Assembly (NCBI RefSeq): GCF_019334315.1
Contig: NZ_JAHWGL010000003.1
Coordinates: 50,939 to 114,938, forward strand
DNA length: 64,000 nucleotides
Direction: 5' to 3'
Origin: Hymenobacter profundi
GTDB lineage: Bacteria > Bacteroidota > Bacteroidia > Cytophagales > Hymenobacteraceae
The notes beneath the pieces are model-generated. The model had not been told where the DNA came from and did no database searches. It was given only the letters and a program-made list of their open reading frames with translations. The translations under genes were made by a program, and so were the position numbers. This document shows, in pieces, positions 32,118 through 42,088 of this stretch. How positions within the stretch are numbered: the stretch's first letter is position 1; every line of letters begins with the position of its first letter.

Positions 32118-32588
32118 TCAACTTTGTTTCTTCCGATACTTGTTGCGTGCTGCATCACGTATCCAGCCAGGAATACTAGGGGCTTCTTTGTCAGCTTGAT
32201 CTAGCTTAACCCTTATCTGCTCAAGAAACGTCTTATCTATTGCTGCAGTATCCGTAAGCGCTACTTCCAACTCCTTCCCAATAGAGCTGTACCTAGCAGC
32301 CATTGCCTTGCATTGCTCAGCTTTTTCAGAATGCTTGAGAAAAGTCTGAAGTGCACTAAGAATGGCCGCAGCGATACCAAGTAAGCCAGTAAAGATCTTT
32401 GCAGATTTACTTGCAGTGTTATCAATATTAGCAAAGACCGTAGTTCCTACTATTGTTGTCAACACCAATGCAGGTATGCCAAGCCAATAGTTGAGGCGAT
32501 TGTAATGTCTAGCCGAGTCGTAATGAGCCGTAAGAGCAACTAGAACCCTGTTGTGCCACTCTCTTGCCAGCTTTTCTGCTTCTGTCAT
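32118..32588 (-). CDS. SLATT-family two-TM protein
   Basis: A 156-residue protein with two membrane segments (LNYWLGIPALVLTTIVGTTVFA, about 32-53; IFTGLLGIAAAILSALQTFL, about 65-84) flanked by a cytoplasmic N-terminal helix and a coiled C-terminal region (SSIGKELEVAL...). The pattern W-x-x-R-V-x-V-x-L-x-x-H...R-x-N matches SLATT domains, predicted membrane effectors of nucleotide-signal and other defence systems. No cyclic-nucleotide synthase is adjacent. It begins 101 bp after sspA, in an AT-rich gap, so it may have its own promoter. Role here unknown. Confidence 0.75.
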   Translation of the reverse strand: MTEAEKLAREWHNRVLVALTAHYDSARHYNRLNYWLGIPALVLTTIVGTTVFANIDNTASKSAKIFTGLLGIAAAILSALQTFLKHSEKAEQCKAMAARYSSIGKELEVALTDTAAIDKTFLEQIRVKLDQADKEAPSIPGWIRDAARNKYRKKQS

Positions 32589-32689
32589 CTAAATAATGCT
32601 ATGATATATGCAAGTAAATCATTATCTCTTAACACTCAACATTTTTTAGCAAATATCGCCGCAACTAATTGATTAACAAACTATAATCA

Positions 32690-33847
32690 TTATACAGAAC
32701 ACCCAAAAGCTTTAGCCAAGATCTTAGCTTGCTCAACAATCATATTGCTAGCTATTGAGATTTGTTCTTGGGTACTGAATCTTCCCAGCCCTACTCTTAC
32801 AGTAGCACGGGCATCGTCGCGGGAAAGACCCAGGGCAAGCAGCGTAGCGGAAGGTTCGATGGTGCCAGCGTCGCAGGCGGAGCCGGTGCTGAGAGCTAAG
32901 GTAGGGAGCCGGGCTAATAGAGCGTCGGCTTCGATACCGGGAAAGGTGAGACTGGAGTTGTGGGGCAGGCGGTTTTGTAGGTTTCCATTGCGGTGAGCCT
33001 CTGGAATAGCAGCTATAATATTGGATTCAAGCCCGTTGCGTAAAGCAGCGAGACGTAGAACTTCGGTGGATAGTAGCTCGGCACAACGGGCACAGGCGGC
33101 TCCGAGGCCTACGATGCCCGGCACGTTGAGTGTACCTGGGCGCCAGCCGCGTTCCTGACCACCACCGTAACCAAGAGGTTCGAGTTGGGTGCGACGAGGA
33201 TGGCGCACAACTAGAGCGCCTATACCTTGAGGGCCATAGAGTTTGTGGCCGCTGATAGACAGCATATCGCCCCCCCAGGCTAGCATGTCGACGGGTATTT
33301 TACCAACAGCTTGAGCAGCATCGGTGTGCAGCAATGCGCCAGCAGCATGAGCTAGCTCAGCTAGCTTGGCAATAGGTTGAATTGTACCAATTTCACTGTT
33401 GGCGGCGTGGATTGATACTAAGAGTGTGTCAAGAGTAATGGCTTCGGCAGCGGCGTCTAATTCCACGGTACCTTGGGCGTCTACCGGTAGTACAACTATT
33501 TCAAATCCTTCGCGGGCGAGCTGCTTGGCGGGGTTGCTAACGGCTTTGTGCTCAATAGCCGAAATGACGATGCGGCGACGGGAGCTAGTAGCGCGAGCAG
33601 CACGTGCATAGCCTAATAGAGCTAGATTGTTGGCCTCGGTGGCGCCGCTGGTAAAAATAACCTCACCAGGTTGTGCTCCAACTAAAGCTGCTATCTGCTC
33701 ACGGGCTTGTTGCACAGCGTCGGCGGTGCGGGTGCCAGCAGCGTGGGCTGAGGATGGATTGCCAAAATGCTCTGCAAAGTAGGGCAACATGGCTTCCACC
33801 ACGAGTGGGTCGCAGGGAGTGGTAGCATGGTGGTCAAGATAAATCAT
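32690..33847 (-). CDS. sspA: Cysteine desulfurase of the phosphorothioation system (SspA/DndA type)
   Basis: PLP enzyme of 385 residues that takes sulfur from cysteine. PLP lysine is Lys202 (SISGHKLYGP), the sulfur-accepting cysteine Cys325 (STGSACDAGTIEPS). In phosphorothioation systems it loads sulfur onto the PP-loop protein SspD. Its ATG overlaps the brxL stop (ATGA), the last gene of the operon. An alternative reading as a housekeeping IscS is less likely given the operon. Sequence is a little AT-richer than the chromosome. Confidence 0.87.
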   Translation of the reverse strand: MIYLDHHATTPCDPLVVEAMLPYFAEHFGNPSSAHAAGTRTADAVQQAREQIAALVGAQPGEVIFTSGATEANNLALLGYARAARATSSRRRIVISAIEHKAVSNPAKQLAREGFEIVVLPVDAQGTVELDAAAEAITLDTLLVSIHAANSEIGTIQPIAKLAELAHAAGALLHTDAAQAVGKIPVDMLAWGGDMLSISGHKLYGPQGIGALVVRHPRRTQLEPLGYGGGQERGWRPGTLNVPGIVGLGAACARCAELLSTEVLRLAALRNGLESNIIAAIPEAHRNGNLQNRLPHNSSLTFPGIEADALLARLPTLALSTGSACDAGTIEPSATLLALGLSRDDARATVRVGLGRFSTQEQISIASNMIVEQAKILAKAFGCSV

Positions 33848-35277
33848 TCGGCAGAAGCAGGGTGCTCAGTCAATACAGGCACAATAATGCGGTCAAACTT
33901 CTTATATTCCCCTCCTTGGTCATAAAGTAGCTTCCATACTCCTTGACGAAGCCGAATAGCCGGATTCAGACAATGTGTATAGAACTCGGCTTGTGTTGGT
34001 TCAGTGTGAGGGAAAAGCAACTTCATGTAACCGCTAGCTAGCGTCATGACGGCTTCCTTATTACGATGATAAGCACGACCGCCTAAATCAACGTGACGAG
34101 CACAATAAGTATCAGAAATACTATGCTGGTCACGTAATGAGACCAAAATATCTCCGAAATAGTCTGCTTTTAACCCAAACCCGAGGGCGAAACTATTCTG
34201 TTCGAGTTTGGGAATTTGCCAACCTGGTATAATACCTTTAATACGCTCCATAAATGCTGTTTCCTGTAAGAAAGCAGGCAATTCTTGCGTAATAGGGTCA
34301 TTCTTAGGGTTGGACTGAGAGTCAAGTGTAATATTTGCTAACATTACGAAACTGCAATCGGATGCAAACTCATGCAGACCACCGCGAGTGACTCGGCCAT
34401 TAGCCATGTAACCTTTGAGGCCGCCAACAATTTCCGCAGGGCTCTCAAATTTGAGGGTTTGTACCTCATCAAGTACTACAACAGCGTATCGAGTAAGCAG
34501 GCCACCTTGTCCATTAGTGTTATTGACGAATAGTACAGCTGGCGATACATTACCACCACTGATAAGGCGCACTTGTGGTGAAATATTCTCGTATACATAA
34601 CTCTTACCGGTACCACGAGGAGCCAATTCAATTAAGTGAGCGTGTTTCTGTACCAAGGGTAGCAGACGAGCTAATACCAGCATTTGCTGGTCGGGAGTGT
34701 AAAAATCAGGGTTGTAACCCATGGAGCGCAACAGCACAGCACGCCACTCTTCAATCGTAAACTGGGCCCTAGCCATATACCAGTCAGCTAGGTTTGCTTC
34801 GGCCTGCATAGGTCGGAAGCTAGTAATAACAACCCCTTGCCCAGCCAGATAAACAAGTTCAACAACCCCCCACATACCGTGCTTGAGAAGCTGCGGATTT
34901 TGCGTGATTATATCTTCTCCAATGCGGCCGTCAAAGATACCAATCATCGCTAAGCGGGCATTACGTACCGCTTTAGCTTGGCCTAGTGTTACATCGATCT
35001 GCACACGGGTAAGGATTTTTACCCGCTCGCCCGCTAATAATCGATTACGAATAGCATTGCCTTCATCAGCTTTAGGAATAACACGAGAAGCCCAATCCTG
35101 TACCTTATTGGCATCAGCAGGGCTCAGCTCCCCTGAACCAGGTACTACCGTTTCGAGTACCCACTCGGCTACATAGCCAGGCACCCCTCTATTTTTGAGG
35201 CCCGAAGCCGCTAAGCGGCGTTTATCAATGGCAGCGTTTGTGAATACCCGGTCTATTTTATCTTCTAGGGTTTCCAT
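33844..35277 (-). CDS. brxL: BrxL, short form (BREX type 4)
   Basis: AAA+ protein of 477 residues. Walker A LAPRGTGKS (about 218-226), Walker B VVVLDEVQ (about 267-273). N-terminal region with DNA-binding character precedes the ATPase core. It lacks the Lon-like C-terminal domain of the roughly 680-residue BrxL of type 1 systems, so it belongs to the shorter group of about 450 residues. BrxL is thought to act on DNA during restriction. Separated from pglZ by 38 bp and overlapping sspA. Confidence 0.85.
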   Translation of the reverse strand: METLEDKIDRVFTNAAIDKRRLAASGLKNRGVPGYVAEWVLETVVPGSGELSPADANKVQDWASRVIPKADEGNAIRNRLLAGERVKILTRVQIDVTLGQAKAVRNARLAMIGIFDGRIGEDIITQNPQLLKHGMWGVVELVYLAGQGVVITSFRPMQAEANLADWYMARAQFTIEEWRAVLLRSMGYNPDFYTPDQQMLVLARLLPLVQKHAHLIELAPRGTGKSYVYENISPQVRLISGGNVSPAVLFVNNTNGQGGLLTRYAVVVLDEVQTLKFESPAEIVGGLKGYMANGRVTRGGLHEFASDCSFVMLANITLDSQSNPKNDPITQELPAFLQETAFMERIKGIIPGWQIPKLEQNSFALGFGLKADYFGDILVSLRDQHSISDTYCARHVDLGGRAYHRNKEAVMTLASGYMKLLFPHTEPTQAEFYTHCLNPAIRLRQGVWKLLYDQGGEYKKFDRIIVPVLTEHPASAE

Positions 35278-35315
35278 GTTGTGGCAATTAGCAGAATTAA
35301 TGGCCGACCATCGCT

Positions 35316-37673
35316 TTACAATAGGTCGTCAAGCGGATTGGCGCTGACTTGACGCAGATCGGTATTGCGTAAGTTAGCAGTGAGAGTAAAATAATGTTGT
35401 TCGCCATCAGGTGTGTACAACATGACAGTTACTTGTGTTTTATCAGCTTGGGCAGTATCAGGCCAGCGCGGAAGATCAATTGCCCATTGCAACTCAGCTG
35501 AATCAGGCAGCAGGTCGTCGAACGCTACTACAAGAGGTTCGAGGCGGGGAATGCTGATTTCTACTTGACGAAGACGGGCCGGGCGCGGACTGGTATTAAC
35601 TAGCTGCAACGTGGCGACACCAGCACGATTAGAACGGTTTTCACCGGTGAGGACTCCCCCGACTAGCAGCTTGGCCAAGTGGCTGTGCAGTTCAACCCAA
35701 GGCACAACGACCTCTTCAGGCCAAGCACCACCATGAGGAAACAAATCAGTTCCTCCGCGCATTCCGCCATTGTTATTCACAATTTTGAAAGAAGCATCGG
35801 TACGAGCAACAGCTACCCAATCGGGCAAGCGGTACCGTTCAGGGTCAAGCCAACGAACTGTATCAGTATCTAACGCACCCTCGGGGCGTGGAATAGGTAG
35901 TCCAGCGGGAGCTTTAGCCCGGAAGGCTGCCCGGCCGTGGCCAGTAAATCCAGCAATGGGCTCGAGGACACGAGGGCTTTCGCTCAACAAACGGCCGTGA
36001 TCGGTAGTAATAAGTACTCGCACAGAGTTAGTAGCCGGTACCGCATTAACGGCTTCACAAATACTGATTGCTAAGCCATTTAGGGAACCCTCAGCTTTAT
36101 TGCGGATAGTCTGAGCACTACCAGGATGATGGTAAATAGAATCGGGTTCAGGTGGCTGCCAGACCAGTACTTGACCCGGTTGAGCATTCTGCACTGCCTC
36201 GGCCAGATTGTCGATACCACGTACGTCGGCTGGAGGAATAGGCTGTTGAGTAAAGTAATTGGCTTTGGCAGCCTCAGTATGATGTAGAGGCACAGCCCAT
36301 CGAACAGCTCGCTTAGTATGTGAAGTGATGGTAGGAACCAAGCCAAAACACGGGGTAGCAGCAGCCAAACTCAGCCGCCCACCTGCTCGATTAACAACTA
36401 ATTGTTGCAGTGTAAGCGCATCCCCCCAACCCAACCCATCAGCAATAATCCACAGCACGATTTCGTCGGCAGCAGGAGTTTTAAGGGCTCGTTTGGCCCA
36501 ATATTGTTGCTGATGAGGAGCCTTAGTGCCAACCAAATGGTCAGGATAGGCACTCAGAAACCAGTCGCTAAATGTTTGAGCTAACTGCTGAACCTGAGCT
36601 GTCGCTGCTGGGTTAGCAGCTTGATTAGCCTGCCAACGCCGGTAGGGCAAGTACTCTTGAATGGCCCATTGCAAGGCGGCAGCAGGCTCAGTAGGCGGCG
36701 CGACAGGAACAGGTGGAGGAACGAGCCTACGGAGTGCCGCAACGATAGTATCAGTAGCTGCGGGGCTACGTTCTAGCTCGGAGACTAAGTATTGAGTAGC
36801 TGCAATGGAAAAAGCAGGAAGCTGCAGTTGTTGAACTAAAACATTGAGCGCAGCGGATCGAATTTCAGCACGCTGATTTTTGGCGGTTTGGTGATGCCAC
36901 CATTCTAAAGCTGCTTGATCTTTGGCAGCAGCAGGTGCTGCGCTTAGTACCTTAACAACCTGCTCACGGAAAGCAGCATTGACCGTAACTAACCATGGAG
37001 CTACAGCAAGTGGAAATTGCTCGGCCCAATGTAAAGTTGACAAAAGCTCTGCGTGCAGTGTATGCTGGTCGGCATAGCCAATCCATGCAGCCAAGATTGA
37101 GCGGGCTTCGGAGGAAGTTGAAGGAAAAAGTGTAGCCGAAGCCGGATGGCTTAGCTGCCAAGAAGCTAATACGCTGTGCAGTACAGGCAGTTGATGCTCT
37201 GGAAAAGGAGCTGTATTGCTGGCTAGCCAGGATAGCCAATGCGCGGCATGTTGGCGTAGCGTCGACGCAGTAGGATGCGGAGGAAGCGCTTGCCAGTGCG
37301 TTGCAAAACTAGGATGCAACGTAGCCAATAATGCGGGCAAAGCAGGCAAATTGGCTGGCGGAGGGGTATGCATGTCAGCCAAGACTTGACGAGCTTGAGC
37401 CTCAGTTAGCGTAGGGCAGCGGGCGAGGAGCTGCGTAGTGGGCGAAGCACATTCAAATACTTGGCCACCGCGGGCCTGCCACCATGTGTAAGCCCATTTG
37501 CAGCGCTCGAACCCACGTACCAGTACTTTGGGTGCAGTAGTATCAGTGACATAGGCAGCAGCACGAAGCCACGCCACATCTGTGTCAACTACAGTATAGC
37601 CAACAGGCACGGGGGCATCACCAATTGGGTCGAGTAGTAACAAGTGAGGAGCGAAAGAGGCAGTAGCAGACAT
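35316..37673 (-). CDS. pglZ: PglZ, alkaline-phosphatase-superfamily BREX protein
   Basis: A 785-residue core protein of BREX. The PglZ domain occupies the middle and C-terminal part: LWIIADGLGWGDA (about 408) gives the metal-binding aspartate, ITTDHGRLL (about 557) the later Asp-His pair. The N-terminal third is helical. The C-terminal 150 residues are strand-rich (VEISIPRLEPLVVAFDDLLPD). It is separated from brxC by 3 bp. The substrate of its phosphatase-like activity is not known. Confidence 0.87.
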   Translation of the reverse strand: MSATASFAPHLLLLDPIGDAPVPVGYTVVDTDVAWLRAAAYVTDTTAPKVLVRGFERCKWAYTWWQARGGQVFECASPTTQLLARCPTLTEAQARQVLADMHTPPPANLPALPALLATLHPSFATHWQALPPHPTASTLRQHAAHWLSWLASNTAPFPEHQLPVLHSVLASWQLSHPASATLFPSTSSEARSILAAWIGYADQHTLHAELLSTLHWAEQFPLAVAPWLVTVNAAFREQVVKVLSAAPAAAKDQAALEWWHHQTAKNQRAEIRSAALNVLVQQLQLPAFSIAATQYLVSELERSPAATDTIVAALRRLVPPPVPVAPPTEPAAALQWAIQEYLPYRRWQANQAANPAATAQVQQLAQTFSDWFLSAYPDHLVGTKAPHQQQYWAKRALKTPAADEIVLWIIADGLGWGDALTLQQLVVNRAGGRLSLAAATPCFGLVPTITSHTKRAVRWAVPLHHTEAAKANYFTQQPIPPADVRGIDNLAEAVQNAQPGQVLVWQPPEPDSIYHHPGSAQTIRNKAEGSLNGLAISICEAVNAVPATNSVRVLITTDHGRLLSESPRVLEPIAGFTGHGRAAFRAKAPAGLPIPRPEGALDTDTVRWLDPERYRLPDWVAVARTDASFKIVNNNGGMRGGTDLFPHGGAWPEEVVVPWVELHSHLAKLLVGGVLTGENRSNRAGVATLQLVNTSPRPARLRQVEISIPRLEPLVVAFDDLLPDSAELQWAIDLPRWPDTAQADKTQVTVMLYTPDGEQHYFTLTANLRNTDLRQVSANPLDDLL

Positions 37674-37676
37674 AGA

Positions 37677-40600
37677 TTAACTAGCTTCAATCGGCAGCTC
37701 CTTTTCAAGCAGTTGACGGAGGCGCTCAATGCATTTAGTACGCTGAGCAGTATCCTTAATTTGACTAAACCGGTAGGCAATATCCTCCACTTGGTCAGCA
37801 TCTAATCTTTTCTGCAAGGCTTTTTCTAGCTTTTCACGACGAGCTTTCTCTTCCTTGGGCAGAAAATGGAAAGTGCTAGCGGCAGCAACTTGCAGGTCGG
37901 CGACGATTTGAGCAGCGGGTTCGGCAGGCTCTTTTTGGTCGTTACGGGCGATTAGCGCGGTAAGTGTATCAACAGCAGCCTGTACCTGCACGGCGAAAGC
38001 TGCTTCCACAGTTTTTCTAGCCTTACCGACAAATGCTTGCTGAATTTCTGTTATACCAGAATGCAGCAAAAGCTTGTCGTACTTTTTCAAAAGCTTTGTC
38101 AACTCACCTGTATTTTCAACAGTATCGTCGGCGAGTTCAATTAGCCCATCTAGAATTTTAGTCCAGATACCGCACCATTTGAGAGCTTCTTCGTGCTGAG
38201 CAGCTTCTGGGGTCGCCTGCTGATAGGCATCATATTGCCGTTGAAGGTTAGCCGTTAATTGTGCTACTTCCTTGGTTAACGCCTTCAGAGATTTGCCTTC
38301 ATGCTCAGGCAGCGTTTTAGCTTTAATTACAGCAGTAGTTAATTCTTGCTCTAGCTGCTGGATACGAGCCTGAGCATTATCTAGAGTTAACTTTTTATTG
38401 GTGATACCTTTTTCGGAATGGGCTTTCCGAGTGGAAAACTCGGCAACAGCATGACGTAGTTCGGCTAGGTTGCGTAGCTTATCTACTTCCTTAAGCCGAC
38501 TAAACAATACGGCGTCCAGCTCCTCACCCTCTATTCGAGTCTTTTCGAACTGTATGATTTTAAGCCCCTCCTCTAGTTTCGATACACCTAGCTCAGTGTC
38601 CAAACCACTGAGGCAGGATTTCATTTGCAACAAGCGACCCTCATTTTCCTTGCACTTGTTTAAGGAGTTAGTCTGCGCCGGAGAAGAGTAGGTAATGTAA
38701 GAAGACATAGTCAAGCTACGGATGGCACTTATAACTTTTGCTTCCACCTGAATAGCATGGTCAAGGTCTTTGGGCAGCACACTTACTTGAGGAGCACCTA
38801 CTCGCACTTCTGTTAGTAGTTTGGCCGTAGCACGAACGTTATCAACATTAGCACTTGCAAGAGCTGGTAACTCCTCAAGCACTTGGTCTAGCCGAATATG
38901 ATATTCATTAATCTTCTGTATAGCAGCTGTTAATTGAGGAGCCGCATCCAAAGCACGTTCGCGCAACACGGGGTCACTGGCTTCGTTGGTAGCGTACTCC
39001 TTCAACTCGGCTAAACGACTAACAGCTTCCGTGAAATCTAATGTTTTGTGTTCCTCCCACTCCCTTATTACTAATTCAATGCGTTCATTAACTACGTTTT
39101 GGTCCTCACGGGCGGCATGCAGGTCAAGGTGACCAAGGAGAGTAGAAATTACTTTTTCAAAGTTAGTCTCAGTACTAAACCATTGTTCTCCAACCAAACG
39201 TTGGCCGGTACTACCTTGATAGAAGCTCAGGGTACGCCGGTGCCGGCCAGCCCAAGCACAAAACAACAAGCCTAGGGCATAATAGTCGTAGCCATAAGGA
39301 GCATTCAGCAGTTTCAATAGAGGTTCCCGGAGGGATACTCGGTCGTCGGGTCTGGTACCAGCAGGTACCGCTTCCTCTAGTACTTTCCATCCCCGCTGCA
39401 CGACGTCGAGACGTGGGTCTACAACCCGGAGTCCCTTATCTACTACTGCCCAAGTAGTAGTAGAATCACATAGAATTTTTTCATACACCTTGCGAGCGGG
39501 TGCCCCACCCGAGCCACGCGTGTTGTCTTCCCAATCGATGAACTTGTCACGGCGCAGGTAGTCGCAAGCCGTCCACACACCTTTGCGGTAGCTAGTGCTA
39601 CTCATAGCATCATCAAGATAAGGGGCGCGCCATCCATAGGCGGGAGTATAGCAGGCCTTGAGCAAGGCTCGAAGGGAAGGCTTAGGAACTGTAGCAAACT
39701 CAGCATTCACCATTGGGGCATACACAGTAGGCACCCGGTAGTCGGCGACCTTTTTCTCTTCGTCGCGCAGCTTGCTTATTTCTACTTGCCGTTGTTCAGC
39801 AATTTGGGTCTGAATCTGTTCAATGGCTTTGTCACCAAAATCAGCGCGAGTTTGCGGACCCCAGTCTTGCAGCACTTGTTGTTGGGCCAAAGCGCGCAGT
39901 AGGCCAGCATGAGGTTCTTGCGGTAACACTAGCACGGCTGGTGGCGGATAGGCTGCATCCAATTCCTGTATTACCACTTCAAAATCGGTAGGCGCATTTG
40001 TACGAAGCCAAGCCACGTCTTCTTCGGTATGGCCTACAGGGCGTATAGCGTAGCCACGCCGCACACCGGTATCGAGCCAAGTGCGTTCAGCATTGAGTTG
40101 GTAGCGACGCAGCAGTTGACGCAAGTAGTCACGGGACCAGAGCGCACATGGAACAATGTGTACGGGAGCCGCCCAATCGATGGCGTTGCCGAGGGATACC
40201 TCTTCGGCATAGTCGAGCGTTGGCAGCTGCTTGCGCAATGCCTTAGCTAAATCGAAGGGGTCAGCCAGAAGCTGGTCAGTCTCTTGAGCCAAGGCCCGTT
40301 TAGCTTTCATGCTATCTTGGCCCAGGTTATAGAACATGTATTTCTTACCTGCGGGGTCGTGCTCTATACGCCCGTCAGCAGCTAGCTCACGCAACGCCTT
40401 GCCTACATCGGCGCGGGGGTGGCCGCAGAGCGCTGCGATAATTCCCTCGAAGTCGGTAATGCCGGCACCAATAGTAAGGTTCGCTGTTTCGCGTATAAAA
40501 ATAGCGGCTAGTACATCCGCCTTAATATTAGCGGCGTCCTGTTTACCGAGTCGGGGCAAGTCGGTATCGGCTAGACGTATGGCATTGAGGTAACGATTCC

Positions 40601-42047
40601 AATCCTCGTCCTTTTTTGCCAGTGACTCTTTGAAGTAGGCGACTAGCTGCGTAGCAGAAATGAACTGCAAAGTGCCGTCAGGTGCTAGGGCAGAATAATC
40701 GGCGAAACGGCGATACGATTCCTGCACAAAACCCAGACTGGGACGCGCCGATACTGTTTCGCGAATGCCTAGAGTACAGAGCAACGCTGTAGTTAGTGGG
40801 TGCAGAGGGTAGCACTCATAGCCCAGTTGGTGCTGAACCTGGCTCGATTTCCAACTGGCATAGCGCGCCGGAAACAAGACTTTAGTCATATCAATGGCAG
40901 CATCAAGGCCAGCTTCGGCAGCTGGATTAGCATCTAATAGGGCATTCCAGTTGGTTTCAGTTTGCTTCAGAAAGTCACCTAGGACGGCCTCAAGGGGTGA
41001 AACAAGGGCTTTGCGCTGAGGATCTGGGAAGCGAGTAAGCTCCTTATTCACTTCTTCTAGCCGAGCTGCATTGGCTCCCATCACACGGCGGGCAATACCT
41101 TCGGGATTAGCTTGGGTGAAGGCAACGATAGCAGCCCGGCTTTGCCGACTGGCAATGCCTTCAAGTAGGTTTTGTAGAGGTTGGTTTTTGCTGAGCAGAT
41201 CGTATTCGCGGGCATAGTCGTCGATATAGCGGCCAAACTCATCGAAGAGAACAAGCAAGCCGGCGAAGGGCTTGCCCTCGCCACAGAATTGATCTACTAC
41301 ACTTTCGACCACTTGCTTAGGCCCGAGCACATCACCAAAGGCTGGCGGGAAACCAGTAACGTGGTGCACCATTTGACTGAGCTGCTCACGGTACTGGCCC
41401 CGGCGCGTGCTGAGGTCCTCGTGCAGGTCCTGTAGAGTAAGTGCGGGTGTAAGCGTTTTGAGGAATTTATTAGCCTTAGCAACCTGATCTGGATTATTGG
41501 CAAGGGCCGCAAGCCCTTCTTCAGCGGGCTTAAACCACAGGCCTAGCTCGGTGCCTTTGGTAGCAGGATTTTCTTCAAACGCTTTTTCGAGGCCGCGCAT
41601 AACGCCCTGTGCTAGGGTATAGGGCTTGTTGCCAAATAGACGCAGAACTAGATAGGGCTGACGGCTGGCTTTAAAGTTTTTAAGGCCTTCGTAGTCGCCT
41701 TCGGCATGCTTGATGGCAGCTAGTACTTTTTGGACTTCGGGCGAATCGGCGGGCTTGCCGAAAAAATTAGCCAGGGCTAGGGCTAAGTGCGACTTACCAT
41801 GTCCATAGATAGCTTCCCAAAGGTGACGGTTGCCAAGCTTAGCAATTTCGTCAGACTCAAACCCCTCGCGCAGACGGTTAAGAGCAGCTAGCGAGGGCAG
41901 CTCCTCTCCGATTTGCTGACGCGTCCAGGAATAGGATGCTGCTAGATTAGCATTGTTAGGGTGATTGGGGTACCAGTCGAGCGCAACATCACTGACAAAG
42001 GCAGCTTGGGCGTTTTGAGTGGTAATTTCGCGTATTGAGTAGGACAT
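37677..42047 (-). CDS. brxC: BrxC/PglY-type giant ATPase
   Basis: A 1456-residue ATPase, a core BREX component. Walker A-like YGHGKSHLAL is at residues 81-90; Walker B LLVLFDEFGRYI around 260. A long coiled-coil region follows (about 1130-1330, rich in E/K/L heptads such as LDNAQARIQQLEQELTTAV). Start chosen at the ATG at 42047 (MSYSIREITTQN); an open extension to 42224 overlaps the upstream gene and is not protein-like. BrxC proteins are large ATPases needed for BREX modification and defence. Confidence 0.85.
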   Translation of the reverse strand: MSYSIREITTQNAQAAFVSDVALDWYPNHPNNANLAASYSWTRQQIGEELPSLAALNRLREGFESDEIAKLGNRHLWEAIYGHGKSHLALALANFFGKPADSPEVQKVLAAIKHAEGDYEGLKNFKASRQPYLVLRLFGNKPYTLAQGVMRGLEKAFEENPATKGTELGLWFKPAEEGLAALANNPDQVAKANKFLKTLTPALTLQDLHEDLSTRRGQYREQLSQMVHHVTGFPPAFGDVLGPKQVVESVVDQFCGEGKPFAGLLVLFDEFGRYIDDYAREYDLLSKNQPLQNLLEGIASRQSRAAIVAFTQANPEGIARRVMGANAARLEEVNKELTRFPDPQRKALVSPLEAVLGDFLKQTETNWNALLDANPAAEAGLDAAIDMTKVLFPARYASWKSSQVQHQLGYECYPLHPLTTALLCTLGIRETVSARPSLGFVQESYRRFADYSALAPDGTLQFISATQLVAYFKESLAKKDEDWNRYLNAIRLADTDLPRLGKQDAANIKADVLAAIFIRETANLTIGAGITDFEGIIAALCGHPRADVGKALRELAADGRIEHDPAGKKYMFYNLGQDSMKAKRALAQETDQLLADPFDLAKALRKQLPTLDYAEEVSLGNAIDWAAPVHIVPCALWSRDYLRQLLRRYQLNAERTWLDTGVRRGYAIRPVGHTEEDVAWLRTNAPTDFEVVIQELDAAYPPPAVLVLPQEPHAGLLRALAQQQVLQDWGPQTRADFGDKAIEQIQTQIAEQRQVEISKLRDEEKKVADYRVPTVYAPMVNAEFATVPKPSLRALLKACYTPAYGWRAPYLDDAMSSTSYRKGVWTACDYLRRDKFIDWEDNTRGSGGAPARKVYEKILCDSTTTWAVVDKGLRVVDPRLDVVQRGWKVLEEAVPAGTRPDDRVSLREPLLKLLNAPYGYDYYALGLLFCAWAGRHRRTLSFYQGSTGQRLVGEQWFSTETNFEKVISTLLGHLDLHAAREDQNVVNERIELVIREWEEHKTLDFTEAVSRLAELKEYATNEASDPVLRERALDAAPQLTAAIQKINEYHIRLDQVLEELPALASANVDNVRATAKLLTEVRVGAPQVSVLPKDLDHAIQVEAKVISAIRSLTMSSYITYSSPAQTNSLNKCKENEGRLLQMKSCLSGLDTELGVSKLEEGLKIIQFEKTRIEGEELDAVLFSRLKEVDKLRNLAELRHAVAEFSTRKAHSEKGITNKKLTLDNAQARIQQLEQELTTAVIKAKTLPEHEGKSLKALTKEVAQLTANLQRQYDAYQQATPEAAQHEEALKWCGIWTKILDGLIELADDTVENTGELTKLLKKYDKLLLHSGITEIQQAFVGKARKTVEAAFAVQVQAAVDTLTALIARNDQKEPAEPAAQIVADLQVAAASTFHFLPKEEKARREKLEKALQKRLDADQVEDIAYRFSQIKDTAQRTKCIERLRQLLEKELPIEAS

Positions 42048-42088
42048 AAGATAGTCAAAAGATAAATAGAAGGACAGGTAGGAGGCTG

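Noticed and set aside
32690..33847. Housekeeping IscS/NifS
   Set aside because: Overlap with brxL and presence of sspB, sspC and sspD in the same operon favour a phosphorothioation role; no isc genes nearby.
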